From an uncultured Clostridia bacterium (GTDB lineage Bacteria; Bacillota_A; Clostridia; Oscillospirales; Oscillospiraceae), in contig CASEPH010000414.1 of NCBI GenBank assembly GCA_949289625.1, positions 1-35,927 of the forward strand: DNA of 35,927 bases, read 5' to 3'. Shown here one piece after another: positions 1 to 8,247 of the stretch (positions are counted from its first letter, which is position 1; each line of letters starts with the position of its first letter). A model generated the notes under the pieces. That model was not told the DNA's origin and did no database searches. It saw only the letters and a list, made by a program, of their open reading frames with translations. The position numbers were made by a program, and so were the translations under genes.

Positions 1-170
1 GCGCCATAGATCACCTCCGCCGCACCCTGCCGCAATCCTCGATGACTATCCAGCTTGGCGAAACCCAGATCTTGGTACGGCGCCTCTTTCAGCTGCAGCA
101 GTGCCTTTTCCACTTCCATCTCTCCTGCTGCTACCTGTTGCAGCAGATTTTTTAGTTCCGTTTGATTCAT
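1..170 (-). CDS. larB: LarB, nickel-pincer cofactor biosynthesis (N-terminal part only)
   Basis: Only the first 56 codons are inside the window; the gene runs off the left edge. The peptide starts MNQTELKNLLQQ and later reads DLGFAKLDSHRGLRQG followed by AEVIYG, the conserved N-terminal block of LarB (DLGFA.vD.HR.lRqG..EVIfG). LarB belongs to the AIR-carboxylase-like family. It carboxylates and hydrolyses nicotinic acid adenine dinucleotide to start the nickel-pincer nucleotide used by lactate racemase LarA and relatives. Its ATG overlaps the larE stop codon (ATGA), so the two are probably translationally coupled, with larB downstream. larC and larA would be expected just outside the window. 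The identity rests on one motif block plus the larE neighbour. Confidence 0.85.
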   Translation of the reverse strand, partial: MNQTELKNLLQQVAAGEMEVEKALLQLKEAPYQDLGFAKLDSHRGLRQGAAEVIYG

Positions 171-907
171 GGCCGTCCCTCCAGATCCAGCATCACCACA
201 TTAAAATATGGTTTCAATGCACCCAAAACATCTTTTCTTTGTGCCAGCAGCCGTTCCATATCTCGCTCCCGCACCTGAACCCTAGCCGCATCATGAAAGA
301 CCCGCACCCGCAGGTCCGAGAATCCCAGATCCATCATGGCCTTCTCCGCCGCCTCCACCCGGGCAAGCAGTTCCTTTGTGATCTCCATCCCCGCAGGGAA
401 CCGGGTGGCAAGACAGGCATAGGCAGGCTTATCCCAGGTGAATAGGCCTGCCTTTCGAGACCTTTTCCGAATCTCCTCCTTAGTCAAGCCGCACACCCGC
501 AAGGGAGAGAGCACCTCCAGTTCCTCCAGGGCCCGCATACCCGGCCGCTGCTCCGGCACATCGGAAGCGTTGGTACCATCCAGCAGTGTCAAAAAACCGT
601 CCTGCTTTGCTCGTATTTTCAGAGCAGCCATCAGCGCTTTTTTACAAAAATAGCAACGGTTTTCGGGGTTGGCCAGGACCTGTTCCGGCAGTTCCAGCGG
701 AATCACCGTAATCTCCACACCCAATTCCCGTCCCAGCCGCCGGGCATCCTCCCATTCAAAGGCCGGCTGAAAAGGCGTTTGGACAAAGTAGGGCCGTACC
801 TCCGCCCCGGCAGCCAACGCCGCCCACAGCAGATAAGCCGAGTCTACCCCACCGGAGAAGCCCAACGCCACCTTTGGATGGGCCGAAAAGAAATCTTGCA
901 GTGTCAT
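167..907 (-). CDS. larE: LarE, ATP-dependent sulfur transferase for the nickel-pincer cofactor
   Basis: 246 residues, the normal length for LarE. The PP-loop ATP motif SGGVDS lies at residues 18-23. LarE adenylates the pyridinium dicarboxylate mononucleotide made by LarB and installs the two sulfurs that bind nickel, in the cytoplasm. Three cysteines stand out: Cys85 and Cys88 in NRCYFCKK, and Cys165 in AYACLATRF. Cys165 aligns with the sacrificial cysteine of the Lactiplantibacillus enzyme, which lacks the CxxC pair. The three-cysteine form is thought to carry a 4Fe-4S cluster and act catalytically (family knowledge recalled, not tested here). The ATG at 907 is preceded by a GGAGG site five bases upstream. 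It shares a 4-bp overlap with larB. A possible structured leader lies upstream (961-1082). Confidence 0.93.
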   Translation of the reverse strand: MTLQDFFSAHPKVALGFSGGVDSAYLLWAALAAGAEVRPYFVQTPFQPAFEWEDARRLGRELGVEITVIPLELPEQVLANPENRCYFCKKALMAALKIRAKQDGFLTLLDGTNASDVPEQRPGMRALEELEVLSPLRVCGLTKEEIRKRSRKAGLFTWDKPAYACLATRFPAGMEITKELLARVEAAEKAMMDLGFSDLRVRVFHDAARVQVRERDMERLLAQRKDVLGALKPYFNVVMLDLEGRP

Positions 908-960
908 ATGTTCCTCCGTTTTTCGCTTGGTCTATCCCTGCACCACAAGGAAAAATTGCC

Positions 961-1082
961 AAAAAGGCCCGCGTCTGCTCCCAAACGCCGTTGCCTTTCT
1001 GGCAATCTCAGTCTTATGGGAAAACCACCAGGTGACGTATTTTCTAATCCTGCAGATTTTCACCGTGCGGACTGCCGTCACC
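961..1082 (-). promoter_or_regulatory. Candidate structured leader RNA ahead of larE
   Basis: The 211-base gap before larE, read on the minus strand, contains a closing stem (1031-1037 with 1076-1082, 7 perfect pairs), an inner 4-bp stem (1052-1055 with 1072-1075), a hairpin 991-995/1001-1005 and a hairpin 971-977/982-988. The last one needs a G-U pair that exists only in minus-strand RNA, which supports the larE direction. It could be a riboswitch-type leader or partly the 3' end of the upstream transcript. I cannot assign a class. Confidence 0.3.
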
Positions 1083-1118
1083 CTATCCGTTCATCAACAT
1101 CTCCGGAATACATATTTT

Positions 1119-2720
1119 TTAGGACAGTGCGTCCAGAATACCGGCAATTCCCTGCTCCCGGAACACATCCTGATAATACCCCAGCTCCCGGGAAATCAGC
1201 CCGTCAATCACCGCCATGCCCAGCAGTTCCACCGGAGCCTGGTCGTCGGTGAGCAACAGTTCCCCTGGCGTATAGGGTTCCAGATTTTCCGCTACACCAG
1301 AGAGCAGCTGTTTCAGTTCTCCTTCAGGCAAAGCGTTCACCCGAGTCCCCAGCGTATCCAGCACCCCGTCCTCCACGGTGGCAAACAGTTCCCGGTTGGT
1401 GGTTCCAGCCACATCCACCGTGGCCACATTTGGAAATACGGCGGCGATGGTGTCAGACAGATACTGGTTGATATTGCCCTCCGTGTCGGTGTGCATATTC
1501 ATATTCACCACCATGACGCCGCCCGGGTTCAAATGCTTCCGTACCAGGGTAAAGAATTCCACCGAGGACATCTGAAAGGGAATGGTGATATCCTGATAGG
1601 CATCCACCATAATGACGTCATAGGTGTTCGTATCCCCGGCCAGATAGGCCCGGCCGTCGTAGGTCGTCACGGAAATATCCTCCGGCAGGGCGAAATATTC
1701 CCGGGCCAGATCCGTGATCTTTTGATCGATTTCAACGCCGGAAATCTGGCTATCTGGAAAATATCGCCGGGTCTGCACCGCAAAGGTACCTGTTCCCATG
1801 CCCAGTACCAGCATATCCGTTTCCTCCTGATCCGCGCTCGCCATCAGCGGCGCGGCTAGGGCATAGTCGTAATACATACCCGTGAGCCCTGCGTCCTTTT
1901 TGTACACTGACTGCACCCCAAAAAGCACGTTGGTAGAGAGGATCACGCTGTCGTCTGTGTCCTTCACCTGAAGATAGTTATAGATGCTTTCTCCCTCATA
2001 GAGAAGGCTGTCCTCCCAGAAGGCAAAGCTGCCTGTATGACCAAAAATCGAACAGAGGACAAACAGTACCGCAGATACCACACAAAGTACCACTCGACGC
2101 CGGGCACTGATGAAGTACAGCAGCCCCAGCACCAGCAGGATGCCGGAAAAGATCAGAAATGTCACCGCTGTTCCCACTGCGGGAATCGTCACAAATGTGG
2201 GCAAAAACGTGCCCAGAATACTGCCAACCGTGTTAAAGGCGCCCAGGCTGCCCACCACCTTGCCGCCCTCATCCAGGCTTTCCACCGTATACTTCACCAG
2301 AGAAGGTGTCACCGTTCCCAGCAGGAACAGTGGAAATACAAACACGATCATGCAGGAGAGAAAGGCTGCCAGAATCAGAAAATTATTGCTGACCGTCAGC
2401 ACTAGGGCTCCGGAGATCAAAAGGATGATATATTTCCCCACCAGAGGAATGGCAGCAATCCATACTGCCGCCACGATCAGCCGCCGATAGAGCCTGTCCG
2501 GGTCGGGATTTTTGTCCGCCGTGCGTCCACCGTAAATATTTCCTAGGGCCATAGCAATCATGATGGTCCCAATAATAATGGTCCAGACGATCTGGGAAGA
2601 ACTGAAATAGGGTGCCAACAGCCGGCTGGCCCCCAGCTCCACCGCCATTACCGACATACCGGCAAAAAATTCTGTCAAATATAAATAGAGTTTATTACTC
2701 AGGATCTTAGGCCGTTCCAT
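1119..2720 (-). CDS. Membrane-fused spermidine synthase-like protein
   Basis: 533 residues in two parts. Residues about 10-230 hold around seven hydrophobic segments (for example 46-62, 97-135 and 185-205), resembling half of an MFS-type transporter. Residues about 240-530 form a spermidine-synthase-like Rossmann domain: LVLGMGTGTFA (304-314) is the nucleotide-binding glycine motif, followed by GVEID (328-332), Asp355-Gly and an active-site-region Asp373 in IMVDAYQD. This fused architecture is known in many bacteria and its real substrate is uncertain: aminopropyl transfer to a polyamine is the family expectation. No speD or speE lies nearby. The ATG at 2720 has the site AAGGAAGGAG eight bases upstream, and a good promoter lies at 2751-2779. 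It is on the same strand as larE but separated by 211 bases, so co-transcription is possible, not shown. Confidence 0.85.
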   Translation of the reverse strand: MERPKILSNKLYLYLTEFFAGMSVMAVELGASRLLAPYFSSSQIVWTIIIGTIMIAMALGNIYGGRTADKNPDPDRLYRRLIVAAVWIAAIPLVGKYIILLISGALVLTVSNNFLILAAFLSCMIVFVFPLFLLGTVTPSLVKYTVESLDEGGKVVGSLGAFNTVGSILGTFLPTFVTIPAVGTAVTFLIFSGILLVLGLLYFISARRRVVLCVVSAVLFVLCSIFGHTGSFAFWEDSLLYEGESIYNYLQVKDTDDSVILSTNVLFGVQSVYKKDAGLTGMYYDYALAAPLMASADQEETDMLVLGMGTGTFAVQTRRYFPDSQISGVEIDQKITDLAREYFALPEDISVTTYDGRAYLAGDTNTYDVIMVDAYQDITIPFQMSSVEFFTLVRKHLNPGGVMVVNMNMHTDTEGNINQYLSDTIAAVFPNVATVDVAGTTNRELFATVEDGVLDTLGTRVNALPEGELKQLLSGVAENLEPYTPGELLLTDDQAPVELLGMAVIDGLISRELGYYQDVFREQGIAGILDALS

Positions 2721-2750
2721 GGCATCTGCTCCTTCCTTTGCAATGGTATC

Positions 2751-2779
2751 ATTATATCCGCCAAGCCGTCAAAAGGCAA
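2751..2779 (-). promoter_or_regulatory. Sigma-A-type promoter for the spermidine synthase-like gene
   Basis: On the minus strand, TTGCCT (2774-2779) and a perfect TATAAT (2751-2756) are separated by exactly 17 bases, about 30 bases before the ATG at 2720. Confidence 0.75.
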
Positions 2780-2808
2780 GGGGCAGGCACCTGGCACATT
2801 AAATTTTG

Positions 2809-2865
2809 TTTACAGCTTGTTCAAACTCTTGCGTCTACTCTGAATTTCTTTACAAACGGTTCAAA
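2809..2865. repeat. Pair of direct repeats TTTACA-N4-GTTCAAA, 40 bp apart
   Basis: TTTACAGCTTGTTCAAA at 2809-2825 and TTTACAAACGGTTCAAA at 2849-2865 share 13 of 13 fixed positions around a 4-base variable core. Start-to-start spacing is exactly 40 bp, near four helical turns. They lie 30 and 70 bp upstream of the -35 box of the minus-strand promoter, a place typical for activator sites. Confidence 0.45.
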
Positions 2866-2996
2866 ATCTGTTCAGGATTCCGCAAAACTCCCATTGTATC
2901 ATGGAACCATCAAAGGAAAGCAATCGCCACCCCATACAGACGGCGGTTTTGACATACATCTCCTTACTTCATTTCTCCTTTCATTTCATGCAGCAT

Positions 2997-3027
2997 ACGC
3001 CCCCGGACTTGCCTTGTCCGGGGGCGT
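2997..3027 (-). terminator. GC-rich hairpin closing the polysaccharide operon
   Basis: A perfect 12-bp inverted repeat (2997-3008 with 3016-3027) around a 7-base loop lies 12 bases after the acyltransferase stop. There is no clear U-tract on the minus strand, so it may act as a weak terminator or 3'-end stabiliser. Confidence 0.6.
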
Positions 3028-3039
3028 TCGCTGTTCTTT

Positions 3040-4074
3040 TCATGTCCGGCCCCGGCTGCAGAGCCGCACGAAGAACCGGGTGGGCCGGAAAATCAGGTCT
3101 GTCCACCGGTACCGGCTTGCCAGCCATGCCAAGCCCAAGCAGATGGCCGTACTGGCCACAAAGTTCACCCATACGCTGCACCAGGGTCCTGTGATCCCCA
3201 ACATCGGCAGCAAGCTCCGCAGGCCTGCCGTAAAAAACGTGTGCAGAAGATACAGTTCCAGGCAGTGTCTGCCGCAGATCTGCAGCAGCTTCACCCGGGA
3301 CAGCACGCCGCAGCGGTAAAACAGCGCCAGGAAGATATAGCTGGTAGAGAGCGCGATCAACAGTTTCCAGTTGGCGTACCAACTGCGTATATTCCAGAAC
3401 AGATAAAAATACGCAGCCCCAGAGAGCAGCATGGCAGAACCCCCCACCAGCTTGGGATGAGCCAGATATGCAGGCCGCCGATAGAGCAAAGCGCCTAGGG
3501 CAAAGAAGAAAAAGTGGTATAGGATTCGATAGAGCGTCAGCTCCGTCCAATCCAGGTGCAGCTCTGCCGCCATAATCGCCACGGCCCCCGGCAGCAGCAG
3601 CCAGTAGGGGCGCCAAGAAGCCACTTGCGTTACGGCCCCCAAAAGGTAGAACACAAGAAGCACATAAATGTACCAGAAGTTGCCCAGGGGTTCCACGAAC
3701 ATCCGCCGGAGATTCTCCAGATCATAGGGCTCGTTGACCATATCGGGCACGATCTGCTTCACTACCCACTGCATCACAGCAAAGAGCACATATATCCACA
3801 ACAGGTTAAAGAGCTGACGGCCATAGCCTTTCCAGCGAAGTTTGTTTTCCCGCCAGTAGGCCAGCGAAAAGGTATAGCCGCTGATGAGGAAAAACAGGGG
3901 CATATGGAAGCTGTAAATCCAAGTGCGGACATTGTAAAAGCTGAGATAGGCCTCCGGGAAGGTGTAGGCGTCCAAATAGCCACTGAGCACATGGCCCAGA
4001 ATCACCAGCAGGATGCCAAATCCCTTGAGGCTATCCAGCCAGGCCTCTCTGGCGGGGTGGTCAATCCGACTCAT
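3040..4074 (-). CDS. Membrane acyltransferase (acyltransferase family 3)
   Basis: 344 residues, highly hydrophobic with about ten membrane segments. The N-terminus reads REAWLDSLKGFGILLVILGH, the hallmark of acyltransferase-3 proteins (D.lKg..i..VvlgHv), with His in the first membrane segment. It is followed by YSFHMPLFFLISGY, also conserved. Such proteins O-acylate (usually O-acetylate) sugars of surface glycans, working in the cytoplasmic membrane. I chose the ATG at 4074 because GGAAGG sits about 9 bases upstream; a longer frame to 4116 lacks such a site. The start overlaps the wzx stop by 14 bases. It is the last gene of the polysaccharide operon, so it probably acetylates that polymer. 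The exact acceptor sugar cannot be told. Confidence 0.88.
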   Translation of the reverse strand: MSRIDHPAREAWLDSLKGFGILLVILGHVLSGYLDAYTFPEAYLSFYNVRTWIYSFHMPLFFLISGYTFSLAYWRENKLRWKGYGRQLFNLLWIYVLFAVMQWVVKQIVPDMVNEPYDLENLRRMFVEPLGNFWYIYVLLVFYLLGAVTQVASWRPYWLLLPGAVAIMAAELHLDWTELTLYRILYHFFFFALGALLYRRPAYLAHPKLVGGSAMLLSGAAYFYLFWNIRSWYANWKLLIALSTSYIFLALFYRCGVLSRVKLLQICGRHCLELYLLHTFFTAGLRSLLPMLGITGPWCSVWVNFVASTAICLGLAWLASRYRWTDLIFRPTRFFVRLCSRGRT

Positions 4075-5608
4075 GATTGCGCACCTTCCCCAAAAGCTCC
4101 TTTCCCAGCCGTCCAAAGTACTGAAATTCCTTGGTCCTCCAAAACACCAGAATCATAAGGATATTCGGCACCACGAGACAGATTAGTGTTCTGGGAATCA
4201 AACTCAAAAGGCTGTAGCCCACCAATTGACAGAGCCATGTGGTAATCAGGCAGATGGCTACCCCCATCACGGTATAGCCAGAGAACCGGACAAAATAATC
4301 CCGCAGGGGCAGATAAAATACGTTGTGATACAGCACCAGCGGTTCCACCCACAGGCTGGTGGTTACCGTAGATACCAGCGTTCCCAGGAAAATTCCCATG
4401 ATTCCAAAGGGCTTTGCCAGCAAGATGGAGGCCACCAGATTGATGACAGATTCAAACAAAGGCTTGAATCTGTCATTCCAGAAAGCACCCGATGCGTCCC
4501 GGAAGGTCAGCACAGGCCGGCGCATACCATATAGGTAAAAGTTGATGACCAGCACGATCAGCGTACCGTCGTCCAAAAGCCAGCCCCGGTTTCTCAGCCA
4601 CAGAAACTCAATAAAGGGATGCAGCAGGTTGAGCAGGCAGACGGAGCAGAAGGTGAACACCCAGAAAGCGAAGAAGAACACATCGTTGAAGGTCTCCTTC
4701 AGCCGGTTCACATCCCCGCCCTTCACCGTGGCAGAGAGATTGCCCACACTGGCCACAATGGATTCGAAGATCTGGTTGGTGATGGTCTGCAGGGGATGGA
4801 TAATGGTATAGTAGTTGTTGTAAAGGCCGGCGGTGGCCAGACCGATGAGCTTGGAAATGAGAATATTGTCCGTGGAGTTGACCACCACGGCACCCACCTT
4901 GTGCATACTCATGGCCGCTACATTCCGGAAGATGATCCGAGCATCCTCCCGATCCATGGGTTTTACATTCTTGTCCCGGAGATAGGGGTAGAGCCGGTCT
5001 GCCTTTCGGGCCAAAATAAAGTTCTCTAACCAGGTGGAGATCACCTGCAGCACCAGAAATACAACATAGTTTTGGGTGATAGCCAGAAAGATGATCTGAA
5101 CCACGTTGAGAATAAAATAGGCGCCATAGTGGATCGTGGTCTCGATGTACTTTTTCTGATCGCATACGATCAGGCTCCGCTTGTAGGAGTAGAAGTAGGA
5201 CACCACCGTATTGGCTACAAACAGCAGGTAGATGACGTTGAGGTTGGGAATGTCCGGCACCTCATCCATAAACACCGTGTAAAAAGGCAAAAAAGCCAGG
5301 CCCAGGGCCGCGATGGCCAGGCCAATGGCGATATAGGCCTTTTTGTAAAAGGCCATGTGGCTCTTGATCTTCTCCACATCTCCATCTGCCAGGGGCTTAT
5401 AGAGGCTATAGGCCATAGCCGGCCCTACCCCCAGCTCCACCAGGGAGAGCATGGTCAACACATTGGTAAACAGGCCGTTGAGGCCCAGGTAGGTCTGATT
5501 CAGATAGTGAAGAAAAAAGACTCTTGCAAAAAGATTTACCAAAACGCCGCCAATCTGACCCATCATGGCCACCAGGACATTGCGTATGGAATTTTGCGTA
5601 CGGGCCAT
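4061..5608 (-). CDS. Polysaccharide flippase (Wzx/MATE-like, PST family)
   Basis: 515 residues with about 12-14 hydrophobic segments throughout, the usual size for Wzx-type oligosaccharide flippases. Near the N-terminus, SIRNVLVAMMGQIGGVLVNL and the following FLNQTYLGLNGLFTN-like region match the start of the polysaccharide-transport (PST) family: the first helix and a short amphipathic turn (YLGLNGLF). Its expected job is to move undecaprenyl-diphosphate-linked repeat units across the cytoplasmic membrane. The ATG at 5608 has a GGAGG site 7 bases upstream; six extra codons to 5626 are less likely. It sits between the predicted polymerase (34-base gap) and the acyltransferase (overlap), giving the normal Wzy-dependent set. 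The specific glycan cannot be read from the sequence. Confidence 0.9.
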   Translation of the reverse strand: MARTQNSIRNVLVAMMGQIGGVLVNLFARVFFLHYLNQTYLGLNGLFTNVLTMLSLVELGVGPAMAYSLYKPLADGDVEKIKSHMAFYKKAYIAIGLAIAALGLAFLPFYTVFMDEVPDIPNLNVIYLLFVANTVVSYFYSYKRSLIVCDQKKYIETTIHYGAYFILNVVQIIFLAITQNYVVFLVLQVISTWLENFILARKADRLYPYLRDKNVKPMDREDARIIFRNVAAMSMHKVGAVVVNSTDNILISKLIGLATAGLYNNYYTIIHPLQTITNQIFESIVASVGNLSATVKGGDVNRLKETFNDVFFFAFWVFTFCSVCLLNLLHPFIEFLWLRNRGWLLDDGTLIVLVINFYLYGMRRPVLTFRDASGAFWNDRFKPLFESVINLVASILLAKPFGIMGIFLGTLVSTVTTSLWVEPLVLYHNVFYLPLRDYFVRFSGYTVMGVAICLITTWLCQLVGYSLLSLIPRTLICLVVPNILMILVFWRTKEFQYFGRLGKELLGKVRNHESD

Positions 5609-5642
5609 GGGGCAACCTCCAAACAAGAAAAAATATGCGTGC

Positions 5643-6842
5643 TCAGTCCAAAATCTGAGCCATATCTCTGGCGCGGATCAGCCGCTCCACATAGTAACCA
5701 AGGAACACCAGCCCATAGATCAAAAGGCCGTTGCTGTCCAGAAACGGTTCCATGGTAGTCATTACGCCCACCGCCATAAGCCCTGCGGACAGCAGGCAGG
5801 CATAGGGATGTCTGCGATGGATCAGCAGCTGCCGTCCGGCCCGCTCCAGCATCATCAGGAACGCGATCAGCGCGAAGACACCGCCCTCCACCAAAATCTC
5901 CAAAAAGGCGTTGTGGGCATGGTAATACTTTCCTTTGGACAACCGGTAAACCTTGCCAGACTGGGCAATGCCGTAGCCCAGAAAAGGAGATTCCAGGATC
6001 ATTTCTATGGCCTTATCCCAGATATCTGTACGGCCTGTAAAGCTCAGTCCTTTGTGCAAAACACCTTCAATGAAGAACGCAAAAAGATTTTGCAGGCGAA
6101 ACAGCACAATGGAAAAGAAGAGCCCCACGCCCACAGCAAAGGATGTTGTAAAATTAAACAGGATCTGAAGCCGCCGCTCATAGAAGAACAGCAGAAAAAT
6201 CAGCGTCACCGCCAGCCCCATCAGTCCTGTAGCGGACCAGACCAACAGCAGACTCAGTGCGGATACGGCGATCATACCGTAGGCGAACCAATTGATCTTC
6301 CCATGGATCATGGAGGATCGCAGCGTCACCAAAAACATATAGGGGATCAGCAGCGGCGCTAGGAAATTGTCGATCCCCAAGAAATTGTACTTGTAATTGT
6401 AGGTACCACCGGTACACAATCCTCCGGGGAAAATACATAGCAGTACAAAATTGGCCAGGATCAGCACTGTCAGAGGCATCACCAGCATATCCATGGTCAG
6501 GTAGGGATCCTCCCGAAGGCTCATTTCCACCAGCATGCAGAAGGTCACAATCGTCATCACATAGTTCACGAGACTCCAGAGATTGTCCTCCCGGATCAAA
6601 GTCGCCAGTGCAATAAACCCCAGATAGGCGCAAAGCCATAGCAGCACTGAGGAAGGCCAGTACTTTTTCTTGACCATTTGAAGAAGATAGAGCACGCAGA
6701 TGGCGGCAGCTGCGGCCATCCGCCAGACGTCGAACAGCTGCTCCAGCAACTCCGTTCCCTCCATGACCCCCAGCACAGCGGGCTTAAAATAGGGAAACAG
6801 CAGCAGGTAATACATCCATTGCCGCAGATATTTCAGGTTCAT
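5643..6842 (-). CDS. O-antigen ligase / Wzy-type polymerase family membrane protein
   Basis: 399 residues and about 10-12 membrane segments. A large hydrophilic loop carries FTGRTDIW (268-275), SPFLGYGI (284-291) and HAHNAFLEIL (308-317), the conserved signature of the O-antigen ligase/polymerase family (tGR...w, GxG, H.HN.fle). In a cluster with a flippase and an initiating transferase, the likely role is polymerisation of lipid-linked repeat units outside the membrane. The ATG at 6842 follows AGAAGGAG by 7 bases; a longer frame to 6872 has no ribosome site. Sixteen bases separate it from the glycosyltransferase stop. It could instead be a ligase that attaches the polymer to the wall, since the family covers both. 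Confidence 0.88.
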   Translation of the reverse strand: MNLKYLRQWMYYLLLFPYFKPAVLGVMEGTELLEQLFDVWRMAAAAAICVLYLLQMVKKKYWPSSVLLWLCAYLGFIALATLIREDNLWSLVNYVMTIVTFCMLVEMSLREDPYLTMDMLVMPLTVLILANFVLLCIFPGGLCTGGTYNYKYNFLGIDNFLAPLLIPYMFLVTLRSSMIHGKINWFAYGMIAVSALSLLLVWSATGLMGLAVTLIFLLFFYERRLQILFNFTTSFAVGVGLFFSIVLFRLQNLFAFFIEGVLHKGLSFTGRTDIWDKAIEMILESPFLGYGIAQSGKVYRLSKGKYYHAHNAFLEILVEGGVFALIAFLMMLERAGRQLLIHRRHPYACLLSAGLMAVGVMTTMEPFLDSNGLLIYGLVFLGYYVERLIRARDMAQILD

Positions 6843-6858
6843 TGCAAGACTCCTTCTG

Positions 6859-7848
6859 TCAGTGCCCGCCAAACTGGTTCATCAGGAATGCGCCGACATG
6901 CCGGAGATTCAGCTGAATGATGGGACCGTAAATATGATACTTGATCTTTTCTTTTTTTGTCAGCGCGGGAGATCGGAACAATTCGTCCCGGTAGACCCTC
7001 AGTTCTGACCGCAGGTGCTTCACCGCATCGCCGTCACCGGCGATGACGCTATGGAACATCAAATCCCGGACGCCCTTTTGATACTTCATTTTGGCCAGCG
7101 CCTGCACATCCGGTGACAACGAATCTGTCAGTTCCACAATTTTTTTGCGGGCCGCCAGCTCTGTCAGTTTGCGGTCCGTCAGCTTTCCATACATGGCTCC
7201 GCTGTTCCGCACATAATAGCAGTACAGTCGGTCCGGAAAAAATACCGTCTGCTTTACGCCGCTGCGGAAAATATATTCGCCATCCTCCACAATGTGGAGG
7301 GATTCATCAAACCGCATCAGCTTGCCATCCGCTCCCGTCAGGGCCTCCCGGCGAAAAAGCTTGTTCCACACCACGGTAGTATAGCCATCAGGACGCAGCA
7401 GCAACCGGGCCATTCCATTCCGGTCCACCGTCTCCGGCTCCGAATGCCCTGTGGGCAGATAATCCTGCTTTCCACTGGCCGCATAGATCCGGTCAAAACC
7501 ACAGCAGGCCATATCCGCCCCGGTTTGCTCCAGGGCCTCCGCCAGTCTGCGGACATAATCCGGCTTGAGAATATCGTCGGCGTCGGTAAAGCCGATATAG
7601 TCTCCGTCCGCCAGGGCCAACGCCCGATTGCGGGCGGCAGAGACACCGCCGTTTTCCTCGATCACAACGGTAATCCGGCGGTCCCGTTCTGCCAAACGGG
7701 TCAAAATCTGCACCGATTCGTCTGTGGAGCCGTCGTCGCTGAACAGGATCTGCAGATTCTCCCAATCCTGCCCCAGCAGAGACTCCGCCATTTGGGGCAG
7801 ATATTTGGCCGCATTATAAACAGGAATAATCAGACTGACCCGCTTCAT
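6859..7848 (-). CDS. Family 2 glycosyltransferase
   Basis: 329 residues. The N-terminal GT-A domain begins MKRVSLIIPVYNAAKYLP, with SDDGSTDES (37-45), GGVSAARN (67-74) and the metal-binding DAD in GFTDADD (86-92), all standard for GT2 enzymes. It would add one sugar to the lipid-linked repeat unit on the cytoplasmic face. No membrane segment is evident, but basic and hydrophobic residues near the C-terminus (KKEKIKYHIYGP) could bind membrane. The ATG at 7848 overlaps the tagD stop (ATGA); a frame reaching 7920 would lie inside tagD and is rejected. It is the only canonical GT2 in the operon, so the repeat unit is probably short or uses the DUF4422 protein as another transferase. The donor sugar is unknown. 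Confidence 0.92.
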   Translation of the reverse strand: MKRVSLIIPVYNAAKYLPQMAESLLGQDWENLQILFSDDGSTDESVQILTRLAERDRRITVVIEENGGVSAARNRALALADGDYIGFTDADDILKPDYVRRLAEALEQTGADMACCGFDRIYAASGKQDYLPTGHSEPETVDRNGMARLLLRPDGYTTVVWNKLFRREALTGADGKLMRFDESLHIVEDGEYIFRSGVKQTVFFPDRLYCYYVRNSGAMYGKLTDRKLTELAARKKIVELTDSLSPDVQALAKMKYQKGVRDLMFHSVIAGDGDAVKHLRSELRVYRDELFRSPALTKKEKIKYHIYGPIIQLNLRHVGAFLMNQFGGH

Positions 7849-8237
7849 GGCCGTCCCAGCTCCTGCTTGATCTTGGTGGTGGAGATCTCCGGGGTCCGGG
7901 GTAGGTATACCACCTCGCACAGATCCTTGAGGAAGTCAAATTTTCCCGCCCAGTCGTCACCGATGACAAAGGTATCCACCTGATAGAGCTGCACATCGCT
8001 CCGCTTTTGATCCCAGCTCTCCTCCGGGATCACCAGATCCACATAACGAATGGCCTCCAGCAGACGCCGCCGCTCCTCATAGGAAAAATAACACACCTTG
8101 TTCTTTTCCTTCAAATTAAACTCATCCGTTGACAGGGCCACGATGAGGTAGTCCCCCAGAGCCTTGGCTCGCCGCAGCAAATTGATATGCCCGTAGTGCA
8201 GCAGGTCAAAGGTTCCATAGGTAATCACACGCTTCAT
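7845..8237 (-). CDS. tagD: Glycerol-3-phosphate cytidylyltransferase
   Basis: 130 residues, the full length of TagD/TarD, and strongly similar to the Bacillus enzyme by eye: MKRVITYGTFDLLHYGH, STDEFNLKEKNK, IRYVDLVIPE, VIGDDWAGKFDFLK and VYLPRTPEISTTKIK. The catalytic HxGH is at residues 14-17. It makes CDP-glycerol from CTP and sn-glycerol 3-phosphate, normally for wall teichoic acid. Here the other teichoic genes (tagB/tagF type glycerophosphotransferases) are absent, while a licD gene lies just 10 bases upstream in the same operon. So CDP-glycerol is probably used to decorate this polysaccharide (inference). Confidence 0.96.
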   Translation of the reverse strand: MKRVITYGTFDLLHYGHINLLRRAKALGDYLIVALSTDEFNLKEKNKVCYFSYEERRRLLEAIRYVDLVIPEESWDQKRSDVQLYQVDTFVIGDDWAGKFDFLKDLCEVVYLPRTPEISTTKIKQELGRP

Positions 8238-8247
8238 ACTATACCTC

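Larger units (their letters stand above)
2721..3039. other. Intergenic region with promoter, paired repeats and terminator hairpin
   Basis: About 320 bases without a gene. It holds the promoter of the spermidine-synthase-like gene (2751-2779), two 17-bp direct repeats 40 bp apart (2809-2865), and the hairpin ending the polysaccharide operon (2997-3027). No conserved protein is visible in any frame here; small open frames lack ribosome sites. Confidence 0.7.

Noticed and set aside
2981..3616. Open frame on the minus strand overlapping the acyltransferase
   Set aside because: Same strand, shifted frame; no membrane pattern or family motif, while the acyltransferase frame is clearly conserved.
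7845..8237. Wall teichoic acid operon
   Set aside because: Only tagD is present; no tagB/tagF-type polymerase or teichoic-acid ABC exporter, so it is better read as part of the polysaccharide operon.
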